From Phytoactinopolyspora endophytica (lineage in GTDB: Bacteria > Actinomycetota > Actinomycetes > Jiangellales > Jiangellaceae): a stretch of 6,841 nucleotides of DNA. The stretch is from positions 18,499 through 25,339 of the forward strand of contig NZ_ML142878.1 in NCBI RefSeq assembly GCF_004138495.1, given 5' to 3'. How positions within the stretch are numbered: the stretch's first letter is position 1; each line of letters starts with the position of its first letter. Shown piece by piece: positions 1 through 5,908 of this stretch. The position numbers and the translations under genes were made by a program. The notes beneath the pieces are model-generated. The model searched no databases. It was given only the letters and a program-made list of their open reading frames with translations, and was not told the DNA's origin.

Positions 1-33
1 GGCTCGTCCGCCGCTCCTATGTTTGCCGCATGA
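1..33 (+). CDS. C-terminal end of an unidentified upstream gene (partial)
   Basis: Frame 1 is open from the window edge and reads GSSAAPMFAA before a TGA at 31-33. This stop overlaps the ATG of the next gene in an ATGA arrangement (30-33). Such 4-base overlaps are common between co-translated actinomycete genes and recur three times at the right end of this window. Only ten codons are visible, so nothing can be said about the product. The alternative is that this is plain 5' leader that happens to be open. The overlap and the lack of any Shine-Dalgarno site before the ATG at 30 favour a real upstream gene. Confidence 0.4.
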   Translation, partial: GSSAAPMFAA

Positions 34-611
34 CATCTGTGCTGCGCTTCGGCGCCATCAGCGGCATCTTCGCCGGGCTGTTCATCGCGTTGCCCAGTGC
101 GTTCGAGGCCTTAGCGGGCGAGACAACAGCAACAAGTGTCGCGCTCGGCCTCTCTCCCGCCCTGGCGATCCCGTTGGTGGTCGGCCTACATCTGGGCCAG
201 CTACGCGCGAGTGGTCGGGTGAGTACGGCCGGGTTCGCCGTCAACCTGATCGGCCTCGGCCTGTTCGGTGGGGCCGGCTACACCCTGAACCTGGTCCTCT
301 TCCCGATCGAGGAAGTGATCGCCGTTGACGACCTCGCCGGCATCTCCCGGATCGCCCTGCTCTTCAGCGCCCTCGTGTTCAGCATCGGTGTTGTGCTGTT
401 CGGGCTCTCCATGGTGCGCGCACGGGTTTACCCTAAAATCCCGGCTGTTGCCTACATACTTGCGTTTCCCCTGATCGCCCTCCTCGCGCCTCTTCCGGAC
501 AATCCGTTGATCAGCGCAACCCACGTCGTCGCCGGGATAGCGGTGGTGTGGCTGTCAGCGGCGTTGCACGAAACCGCTCGCGCCACGATTCCGGATCAAG
601 TAGCGGTGTAG
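30..611 (+). CDS. Six-helix integral membrane protein of unknown function
   Basis: The 193-residue product is strongly hydrophobic. About six transmembrane segments can be seen, near residues 5-28, 36-56, 66-92, 104-128, 138-155 and 163-181. Short polar links such as RASGR and RARVYPK separate them. No catalytic motif, cofactor ligand or transporter signature is recognisable, and I cannot name the family; similar-looking uncharacterised membrane proteins are common in actinobacteria. The ATG at 30 is chosen because it overlaps an upstream stop (ATGA). No good Shine-Dalgarno site precedes it, which suits translational coupling. Codon 28 is TTA (111-113), a rare leucine codon in high-GC actinomycetes that often makes expression depend on the bldA tRNA. 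The next gene on this strand follows after 91 bases, so joint transcription is possible but not shown. Confidence 0.8.
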   Translation: MTSVLRFGAISGIFAGLFIALPSAFEALAGETTATSVALGLSPALAIPLVVGLHLGQLRASGRVSTAGFAVNLIGLGLFGGAGYTLNLVLFPIEEVIAVDDLAGISRIALLFSALVFSIGVVLFGLSMVRARVYPKIPAVAYILAFPLIALLAPLPDNPLISATHVVAGIAVVWLSAALHETARATIPDQVAV

Positions 612-702
612 GGCAGTCTCGCCGCTGCCGCGAAGGGCTCTGCTTCAAACCCAGCCGGAAGATCGCAGCAATCGATGACTGAGTGGAGGGGCTAGAGCGG
701 CC

Positions 703-1734
703 ATGCACCCGAAGATCAGGCAGATGCTGTCACCGCGACAGACAAATGTGGCGCTGTTCACCGCATTGCTGCTGGCCTTCGCCACCGGCACCGGAGCGGT
801 TGCGACCGGTTCACCACACGGCCGGTGGGTCGTCATCGGGCATGGTGTCGCGGCAATGGCGGTCATCCTGCTGATCCCGTGGAAGGGTCGCGTCGTCCGC
901 CGTGGGCTGGGTCGGGCCCGCCGCAGCCGCTGGGCGTCGCTGCTGCTCGCCGCCCTTGCTATCACCACCGTGGTGGCCGGCTTGGGCTCTTCCACCGGAC
1001 TGATCCGCTCGATCGGTGGGCAGCACGGTTTGTGGGTCCACGTGGCCGCCGCGCTGGCGCTCGTTCCACTTCTCCTCTGGCACGCGGTCGCCAGAAAGAG
1101 CCGGCCCCACAAGACAGACCTTTCCCGCCGGGTCGCCCTTCGAGCGGGCCTTCTCAGCGCCGCCGCGGCGGCCCTGTACCTCGCCACCGACTCAACCGTC
1201 CGGCTTGCCGGCCTGCCCGGCGCAAAGCGGCGATTCACCGGTTCGCACGAGATCGGCTCGTTCGATCCGACCTCGATGCCGAGCACCATCTGGCTCAACG
1301 ACACGGCCCCCACGTTTGACCTTGACGAATGGCGGCTCACCGTCGTTGATGGCCGCGGTGCATATGAGCTGACTCTGCCCGAGGTAGCGGAATACCAGAC
1401 ACCCCTTCGGGCGACGCTGGACTGTACGTCGGGGTGGTATGCCCACCAGGACTGGGCGGGCGTCCCGGTCTCGTCCCTCATACGCGACGTTGGCGAGGCA
1501 CGGAGCTTGCTTGTGCATTCCGTTACCGGCTACTGGATCCGGTTCCCGGTCGACGAGATCGATCGGCTGCTGCTGGCCACGGCGGTGGGTGGCGTGCCGC
1601 TGGCGCGCCGGCACGGGTCCCCGCTGCGGCTCGTCGCGCCACGCCGCCGGGGTTACTGGTGGGTCAAGTGGGTCGACCGGGTCGAGCTTCAGAGGTCGCC
1701 AGCATGGTGGCAGCCGCCATTCCCACTCGCCTGA
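703..1734 (+). CDS. Membrane-anchored molybdopterin-dependent oxidoreductase (sulfite oxidase/MsrP-type fold) with N-terminal membrane module
   Basis: The 343-residue protein has two parts. Residues 1-165 hold five hydrophobic segments (about 16-36, 42-60, 79-97, 110-128, 147-162). Residues 175-343 form an oxidoreductase molybdopterin-binding domain. The likely molybdenum ligand is Cys241 in the motif TLDCTSGWYAHQDWAGV, the usual setting for this family; the end GSPLRLVAPRRRGYWWVKWV is also typical. Family members transfer electrons to or from a single Mo-pterin centre; the substrate here is unknown. Charged loops at 61-78 (RR-rich) and 130-146 are predicted cytoplasmic, which places the catalytic domain outside the membrane. 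SRRVALR at 141-147 before the last helix resembles a Tat signal. Histidines 47, 113 and 126 lie in or near helices. A GGAGG at 685-689 lies 13 bases before the ATG, a long spacing; an in-frame TGA at 676-678 limits upstream starts. It could be an MsrP relative, but no separate MsrQ is seen. Confidence 0.88.
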   Translation: MHPKIRQMLSPRQTNVALFTALLLAFATGTGAVATGSPHGRWVVIGHGVAAMAVILLIPWKGRVVRRGLGRARRSRWASLLLAALAITTVVAGLGSSTGLIRSIGGQHGLWVHVAAALALVPLLLWHAVARKSRPHKTDLSRRVALRAGLLSAAAAALYLATDSTVRLAGLPGAKRRFTGSHEIGSFDPTSMPSTIWLNDTAPTFDLDEWRLTVVDGRGAYELTLPEVAEYQTPLRATLDCTSGWYAHQDWAGVPVSSLIRDVGEARSLLVHSVTGYWIRFPVDEIDRLLLATAVGGVPLARRHGSPLRLVAPRRRGYWWVKWVDRVELQRSPAWWQPPFPLA

Positions 1735-1740
1735 CAGCCG

Positions 1741-1762
1741 CCTGATCACCTCAGTGATCAGG
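1741..1762 (+). terminator. Perfect 9-bp inverted repeat after the oxidoreductase gene; probable terminator hairpin
   Basis: The left arm CCTGATCAC (1741-1749) and the right arm GTGATCAGG (1754-1762) are perfect reverse complements around a CTCA loop. The repeat begins six bases after the oxidoreductase stop. There is no T-run after it, so it is not a classical intrinsic terminator. U-less hairpins are, however, common downstream of actinomycete genes. Each arm also contains the palindrome TGATCA, so an operator role is a weaker alternative. Confidence 0.5.
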
Positions 1763-1966
1763 TCGACCACGATTTCAGCATCGAGGTCAGTCGTGGCATG
1801 CGCGCGTGGAGATATGGGATGTCCGCACGCACACTTCAGGCCATTGTCGTCCTGATTGATGCCTGTGCCGGCGGAGGGGAGTGCCGCATCACTGCGCGGC
1901 GATATCTGTGGCCGTGCAGCGCAGGTCGTAGGGCCTGGCGGCCAGAGGTGACGCCGCTTGTTATTA

Positions 1967-1992
1967 GGCCGGAGCTCGTGTGCGTCCCGGCC
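1967..1992 (-). terminator. GC-rich hairpin just after the regulator stop; possible terminator
   Basis: GGCCGG (1967-1972) and CCGGCC (1987-1992) are complementary arms around a 14-base loop. The hairpin lies 4 bases beyond the end of the minus-strand regulator (stop 1997-1999), where a terminator is expected. It has only six pairs, a long loop and no T-run on the minus strand. The call rests mainly on position. With the hairpin at 1741-1762 it would insulate two convergent genes. I see no supported gene in the 1735-1996 spacer. Confidence 0.28.
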
Positions 1993-1996
1993 CGAC

Positions 1997-4534
1997 TCAA
2001 TTGCTCGCCCGGTCGACGGCGGCAAGGAGGCGTTGGTAACTCTCGGGGTGCACGGGCGGCAGGGTGTGGCCGATCTCGGCGAGTACGGCTTGTCGGGCGG
2101 CGCACGCTTGTGCAGCCTGGTCCCACCTGCCATCGGCTGCCGCCACGCCGGCGACGCCCTCCAGGCACCACGCTACGTAGAGCGGGTTTCCGATCGCCTC
2201 GAACAAATCAGCGCTTTCGGTGAAGAGGTCCCGCGCAGCATCGAGTTGACCGTCGGCGAGTTCGACGTGCCCGAGCTGGGTGGCCGCCATCGCGAGGGCC
2301 CACTGGTCGCCGTACGCACGAGCCGACTCGAGCGACCGGGCGTTGAGCTTCCGAGCGCGTGGGATGTCCCCGGTGTTCAGGGCGACGTGGCCGAGATGTG
2401 CGAGGAGTTCGCCCGCGATCTGGTCCTCACCGCGCGCGAGGAACAGCTCCCGCGCTTCTTCGTAGTACACCGTCGCCTGGTCGAACTCGCCGGTAAAGGC
2501 GGCGGCGGTCCCGAGCTGGCGGAGTCCCAGCGCGACGCCTCCGGTGTGCTTCATGCCCCGGTAGAGCGCCACTGCCTCGGACGCCAGCCGGTGCGAGTCC
2601 GGGTACTTTCCGGCGTGCATCGCCTGCCACGCCAGGAGGAGGAGGACGTCGGCGAGCTCACGTTGGTCACCGCACTGGCGGGCTGCGGCCAGTCCGCGGT
2701 TGGCGAGGTCTTCGGCGCGCAGCGAGTCGCCCGCGAAGAACGTCACGTAGGCCAGACCGATCAGGGCTTTGGCGCGTCCGTGCTCGTCCTCATGGCTGGT
2801 CGCGAGCGTCTCGGCCTCTTCGTAGTCACGCCTGGCATCGACGTAGCGGTCCTGGTCACGGGCGAACTGCGCGCGCACGTTGAGGGCCGCGACCAGGTCC
2901 GCTGGAGTGCCGTGGGTGCGCCCCAATTCCACGAGATCGTCGCACCACCTGCTCGCCTCTTCGACAGCCGTGGTGGCGAGGGCGAGACGGGCTGCGCCGG
3001 CCAGGGCCGCAAGCCGGACCGGCGGTGCGACGTTGACAGAGGATGCCAAGCCGAACCCGGCGTGCGCGTAGTGAAAGCCCTCGGTGAGCTGACCGCGCTC
3101 GATCCAGAATCGCCACATTGCCGCAACGATCCGAAGCGCCGTCGCTGCGTCTGTTTCGTCGAGCGCCCAGTTCATGGCGGCACGCAGGTTGTCTCGCTCC
3201 GCCTCACCGGCCGCCACCGGGTCCTGCTCGGCGAGCGCGGCGAAGTACTCCGCGTGGCGGCGAACGATCGAGCTCGCGTCACCCACGCTCACGCTGGACT
3301 CGAGTCCGAAGTCGCGGACGGTCTCCAGCATCGTGATGCGGGGCGCCTGCGCATTCGGTTCTACCGCGACCAGGCTGGCGTCGATCAGTTCGGTGAGAGC
3401 GTCGAGCACGCCGAGGTCGTAATTGATCGCTTCGGCGGCCGGGAGCGGGCATCCGCCCGCGAACGCCGACAGCGTCCGAAACAGCACCCGTGCGCGGTCC
3501 GACAACAGCTGATAACTCCAGGCGATCGCGTCGCGCATGGTTCGCTGGCGGTCGGGAAGGTCGTGCGGGCCACCGACCAGCACCGTGAGTCGTTGCTCGA
3601 GCCTAGCCAACAGGGCGTCCGGCGGCAGCACCCGCGTCCGTGCCGCTGCCAGCTCGAGCGCCAGGGGAAGCCCGTCGAGTCGTCGACAGATGTCCGCCAC
3701 GGCCGCGCCTGCGCTGGGCGGCAGGTCGATGCCCACCGCGAGCGCACGGTCCCGGAACAGAACCTCCGACGCGGATCCCCCGGGCATGTTCTCACCGGGC
3801 GCGGGTAGCAGGAGTGGCGCGATGCGGTACTGCCGCTCCCCACGGACATCGAGCGGCACCCGGGTCGTCACCAGGGCGATGACGTCGGGACAGGCGCTGA
3901 GCAGTGCGAGCAGTTCGGTCCTGGCTTCGAGGAGGTGCTCGGCGTTGTCCAGCAGGATCAGCAACTGCCGTCCCCGGAGCGCGGCTGTGAGCCGCTGTGC
4001 CACCGGAACTGCGGGGTTCTCGTCGAGCCCGAGCTGTTGGGCGATCGCCGGCAACACCAGTCCGGGGTCGCGGAGCGGCGCGAGGTCGACGAACATCGCC
4101 CCGTCCGCGTACTGGCTCGACAGCGACGCGGCGACGTGCACGGCGAGGCGCGTCTTGCCGACGCCGCCGGGCCCGGTGAGGCTGATCAACTGCGTTTCAC
4201 CGTCGGCCAGGAGCTTTACGAGTGCCGCGATCTCGTCCTCGCGACCGATCAGCGTCGTGAGTGCCTCGGTGATCGGTGCGCGGACCAGGAGCGAGCCTGC
4301 CGGCGTGGTGGGCTGGGCCAACGCGAGCAGCTCGGCTCGACGCTGGGTGGTCAGCGCCAGGGCATCAGCCAGCAGCCGCACCGTGTCGAGCCGCGGTGTG
4401 CGGAGTGGGTCGCGCTCGAGATCGCTCACCGCACGTGCGCTGATGCCGGCTCGATCCGCCAACGCCTCCTGGGTGAGCCCGGCGGCCAGCCGCAACTCTC
4501 TGAGCCGAGCTCCGAAGGTCGTGGCCGCCGTCAT
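1997..4534 (-). CDS. XRE-family HTH / NB-ARC (STAND) ATPase / TPR transcriptional regulator
   Basis: The 845-residue protein has three parts. Residues 7-60 form an XRE-type helix-turn-helix (LRELRLAAGLTQEALADRAG, then ISARAVSDLER). Residues 95-300 form an NB-ARC-type STAND ATPase, with Walker A GPGGVGKT at 121-128, Walker B LLILLDN at 191-197, LVTTR at 221-225 and GLPLAL at 288-293. A winged-helix region follows and ends near MLETVRDFG (402-410). Residues 480-840 are helical TPR-like repeats with LG..A...G spacing, for example around 590-615, 629-657, 666-697, 709-736 and 750-778. Such proteins are signal-activated switches: a ligand or partner at the TPRs is thought to drive nucleotide exchange and oligomerisation, changing DNA binding. 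The ligand is unknown. The frame is intact and all ATPase motifs are present. The ATG at 4534 has a weak GGGTGG site four bases upstream. It is divergent from the membrane/hemerythrin cluster and has no minus-strand partner here. Confidence 0.92.
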   Translation of the reverse strand: MTAATTFGARLRELRLAAGLTQEALADRAGISARAVSDLERDPLRTPRLDTVRLLADALALTTQRRAELLALAQPTTPAGSLLVRAPITEALTTLIGREDEIAALVKLLADGETQLISLTGPGGVGKTRLAVHVAASLSSQYADGAMFVDLAPLRDPGLVLPAIAQQLGLDENPAVPVAQRLTAALRGRQLLILLDNAEHLLEARTELLALLSACPDVIALVTTRVPLDVRGERQYRIAPLLLPAPGENMPGGSASEVLFRDRALAVGIDLPPSAGAAVADICRRLDGLPLALELAAARTRVLPPDALLARLEQRLTVLVGGPHDLPDRQRTMRDAIAWSYQLLSDRARVLFRTLSAFAGGCPLPAAEAINYDLGVLDALTELIDASLVAVEPNAQAPRITMLETVRDFGLESSVSVGDASSIVRRHAEYFAALAEQDPVAAGEAERDNLRAAMNWALDETDAATALRIVAAMWRFWIERGQLTEGFHYAHAGFGLASSVNVAPPVRLAALAGAARLALATTAVEEASRWCDDLVELGRTHGTPADLVAALNVRAQFARDQDRYVDARRDYEEAETLATSHEDEHGRAKALIGLAYVTFFAGDSLRAEDLANRGLAAARQCGDQRELADVLLLLAWQAMHAGKYPDSHRLASEAVALYRGMKHTGGVALGLRQLGTAAAFTGEFDQATVYYEEARELFLARGEDQIAGELLAHLGHVALNTGDIPRARKLNARSLESARAYGDQWALAMAATQLGHVELADGQLDAARDLFTESADLFEAIGNPLYVAWCLEGVAGVAAADGRWDQAAQACAARQAVLAEIGHTLPPVHPESYQRLLAAVDRASN

Positions 4535-4569
4535 CTGTCCACCCGGGCTCGAAGGGGCAGCGGAGTTCC

Positions 4570-4575
4570 AGTGTA
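4570..4575 (-). promoter_or_regulatory. Candidate -10 box for the regulator gene
   Basis: Read on the minus strand this is TACACT, a TAnnnT match typical of actinomycete -10 elements. It lies 35 bases before the regulator ATG, giving a leader of roughly 25-30 bases. There is no TTGACA-like -35; with a 17-base spacer the -35 position (4593-4598) falls on TCACCG inside the nearest unit of the 11-bp repeat. This would suit an activator-dependent or repressor-controlled promoter. It is inferred from sequence alone. Confidence 0.35.
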
Positions 4576-4590
4576 TCCCTCGGGGTGCCG

Positions 4591-4623
4591 ATCGGTGAGC
4601 GTTCGGTGAGCGAGCGGTGAGTG
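4591..4623. repeat. Three tandem 11-bp direct repeats, candidate regulator-binding site
   Basis: The units are ATCGGTGAGCG (4591-4601), TTCGGTGAGCG (4602-4612) and AGCGGTGAGTG (4613-4623). The shared core CGGTGAG recurs at exactly 11-bp steps, one helical turn, so proteins would bind one face of the DNA. On the minus strand the heptamers read ACTCACC, GCTCACC and GCTCACC. The last two match the Streptomyces PHO-box heptamer GTTCACC at 6 of 7 positions, and PHO boxes also have an 11-nt period. The array lies in the divergent intergenic region, just upstream of the candidate -10 of the regulator. Which protein binds is not known; self-binding by the HTH regulator is another option. Confidence 0.6.
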
Positions 4624-4695
4624 CTCGTCATGGTGCATCGGGTCAGCGTGAGAACACAGTGGTCGAAGGAGCGATGGTCGAGCGAATGGATCGTC

Positions 4696-5358
4696 ATGGC
4701 AAAGACCACCGTCACGGCGCGATCGCGGCCAATGCCCGAACAGCGATCCGCCACGCCTGTGGGCGGCTCACCGGCGTGGGTCTGGATGGCTGGCGGCGGC
4801 GTCTGTGGGTTGGCCTGGGCTGCCGCCCTGCGTGCGTACATGGCCGAGCTCGCTGGCCATGAGTCGACCTTCACGTGGAGCGGGACCTTCGGCGCGATCC
4901 TGGTGCCCGGCGCTCTGGCCGGGGGGCTGCTCGGCTGGGCCGCGTATCGGCGTCGAGCCGGTCATCACCGAGGCCGGGCGTGGTTGGCTCTTGCCCCGCT
5001 GACCTTTGCCATCGCGCCGATGCTGCTGCCCGGGGCACTCGTGCTGCTGGTGACCAGCGGCATCGGCAGCGGCGCGATCGCGGTCGCGGTCATGGGAATG
5101 GTCGGTGGGTACGCCCTGTCGGGTCGCGGACGTCGCTGGCCGCGCGTCCTGGGCGGCGCGCTCGGCGTCGCTTTCGCAGCGGCCTTGGCAGGGACCGTGT
5201 CGGGAATGAACCCGGCCCTCGGCCTGACCGAGCCGCGTGGCGCATGGGCGGGGACCTTGGTGGTGGCGCTGTTCGCGGTGCTCGCTCTGGGCTGCTCGAT
5301 CCCCTTTCGTGTCGACAGTTCCGTTGCATCAAGTGCCGCGTCCGAGGTGCGCTCATGA
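4696..5358 (+). CDS. Polytopic membrane protein of unknown function
   Basis: The 220-residue product has a polar, basic N-terminus of about 26 residues, then five to six hydrophobic segments (about 27-48, 63-84, 94-120, 124-141, 150-170, 182-204). It ends in a short polar Ser/Ala-rich tail. Gly and Ala are abundant and no recognised motif is seen, so I assign no function. The start is uncertain. ATG at 4696 is preferred because the N-terminus then leads directly into the first helix. In-frame starts at 4621 (GTG), 4630 (ATG) and 4648 (GTG) would add a Trp/Arg-rich extension, and the extension would overlap the repeat array if it began at 4621. The AAGGAG at 4666-4671 is too far from 4696 to be a normal site, so initiation here looks weak. 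The gene is divergent from the STAND regulator and is first in the cluster leading to the SRPBCC and hemerythrin genes. Confidence 0.75.
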   Translation: MAKTTVTARSRPMPEQRSATPVGGSPAWVWMAGGGVCGLAWAAALRAYMAELAGHESTFTWSGTFGAILVPGALAGGLLGWAAYRRRAGHHRGRAWLALAPLTFAIAPMLLPGALVLLVTSGIGSGAIAVAVMGMVGGYALSGRGRRWPRVLGGALGVAFAAALAGTVSGMNPALGLTEPRGAWAGTLVVALFAVLALGCSIPFRVDSSVASSAASEVRS

Positions 5359-5440
5359 ACGCCCGGTGGGGTGCGGAGATGAAGCGCCATCCACGTGGAC
5401 CTCGGCCGCGCACTCCTCAGACGCATCCACTGAACGCCCG
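5356..5440. repeat. Short direct repeat pair TGAACGCCCG flanking the gap before the SRPBCC gene
   Basis: TGAACGCCCG occurs at 5356-5365, at the stop of the membrane protein gene, and again at 5431-5440, just before the SRPBCC Shine-Dalgarno site. The copies are perfect and 75 bases apart. Ten-base repeats in GC-rich DNA can occur by chance, and no function is inferred. The gap between the genes holds no hairpin or promoter that I can support. Confidence 0.3.
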
Positions 5441-5458
5441 CACTGAAAGGACCTTGCC

Positions 5459-5908
5459 ATGGCCGTCATCACTAACCAGACGTTGATCGCCTGCTCGCCC
5501 GAGGAGGTGTTCGACTACGCCAGCGACAATCGCAACGAGCTGGAGTGGAACCCCTACGCCATCTCTGTCGAGAAGATCACCGACGGGCCGGTCGGGCTGG
5601 GCACGAGGTACCTCGCCCGATGGAAGGGCGCGCCGTCGGCTCTTGAGGTGGAGTGCGTCGAGTTCGACCGGCCACGACGGTGGGCGGTCGTGAACGGCGG
5701 GCCAGTCGCGGTCCGGGCCACGGGCACGATTGACGTGGTGGGTGACCGGACCCGGCTCGTCTTCGAGTTCGATGCACGTCCCAGCGGGTGGTTCCGTCTC
5801 GTGTTCCCGCTGTTCATGCTGGTGATGAGACGACAGCGGAAGACCCTCCTGACCGACTTTCGCGACGCGTTGGAGCGCCGCGTCGGAGCAGACGGAGATG
5901 CCCGATGA
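5459..5908 (+). CDS. SRPBCC-family (polyketide cyclase/dehydrase-like) ligand-binding protein
   Basis: The 149-residue product has the pattern of the SRPBCC/START-like helix-grip fold. It opens with a beta strand and the family-type segment CSPEEVFDYASDNRNELEWN (residues 12-31). Next come alternating strands with a GPVGLGTRYLARW turn (43-55) and a FDRPRRWAV segment (69-77). A long C-terminal helix (about 112-141) would close the hydrophobic pocket. These proteins bind or transform lipids, polyketides or other hydrophobic small molecules; the ligand cannot be told from sequence. There is no signal peptide, so it is probably cytoplasmic, although the stretch WFRLVFPLFMLVM (111-123) is unusually hydrophobic and could touch the membrane. 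The start is well supported by GAAAGGA at 5445-5451, seven bases before the ATG. The stop overlaps the next ATG (5905-5908, ATGA). A 100-base gap separates it from the membrane protein gene upstream. Confidence 0.88.
   Translation: MAVITNQTLIACSPEEVFDYASDNRNELEWNPYAISVEKITDGPVGLGTRYLARWKGAPSALEVECVEFDRPRRWAVVNGGPVAVRATGTIDVVGDRTRLVFEFDARPSGWFRLVFPLFMLVMRRQRKTLLTDFRDALERRVGADGDAR

Noticed and set aside
612..629. Possible hairpin GGCAG/CTGCC after the first membrane protein gene
   Set aside because: Only five pairs with no T-run, and alternative pairings compete. Too weak to call a terminator.
1192..2133. Minus-strand frame through the convergent spacer, with a helix-like stretch DLDAEIVVDLITEVIRRLS
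   Set aside because: The stretch reads through the perfect inverted repeat, and most of the frame is antisense to the oxidoreductase. I considered a gene remnant but cannot support it.
1819..2223. Plus-strand frame starting in the convergent spacer
   Set aside because: More than half lies antisense to the regulator's TPR region, and the translation has no recognisable family features.
1958..3808. Long 616-aa open frame on the + strand across the regulator gene
   Set aside because: It is antisense to the 845-aa HTH/NB-ARC/TPR gene, which has clear motifs throughout. The + frame has no recognisable domain and is a GC-rich shadow.
4660..4681. TGGTCGA repeated 15 bp apart before the membrane protein start
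   Set aside because: Seven bases match and then diverge. This is expected by chance in GC-rich DNA.
5355..5486. 43-codon frame starting with an ATGA overlap at the membrane protein stop
   Set aside because: It is Arg/Pro-rich, has no recognisable motif and runs 28 bases into the well-supported SRPBCC gene. ATGA overlap alone is not enough to call a gene.
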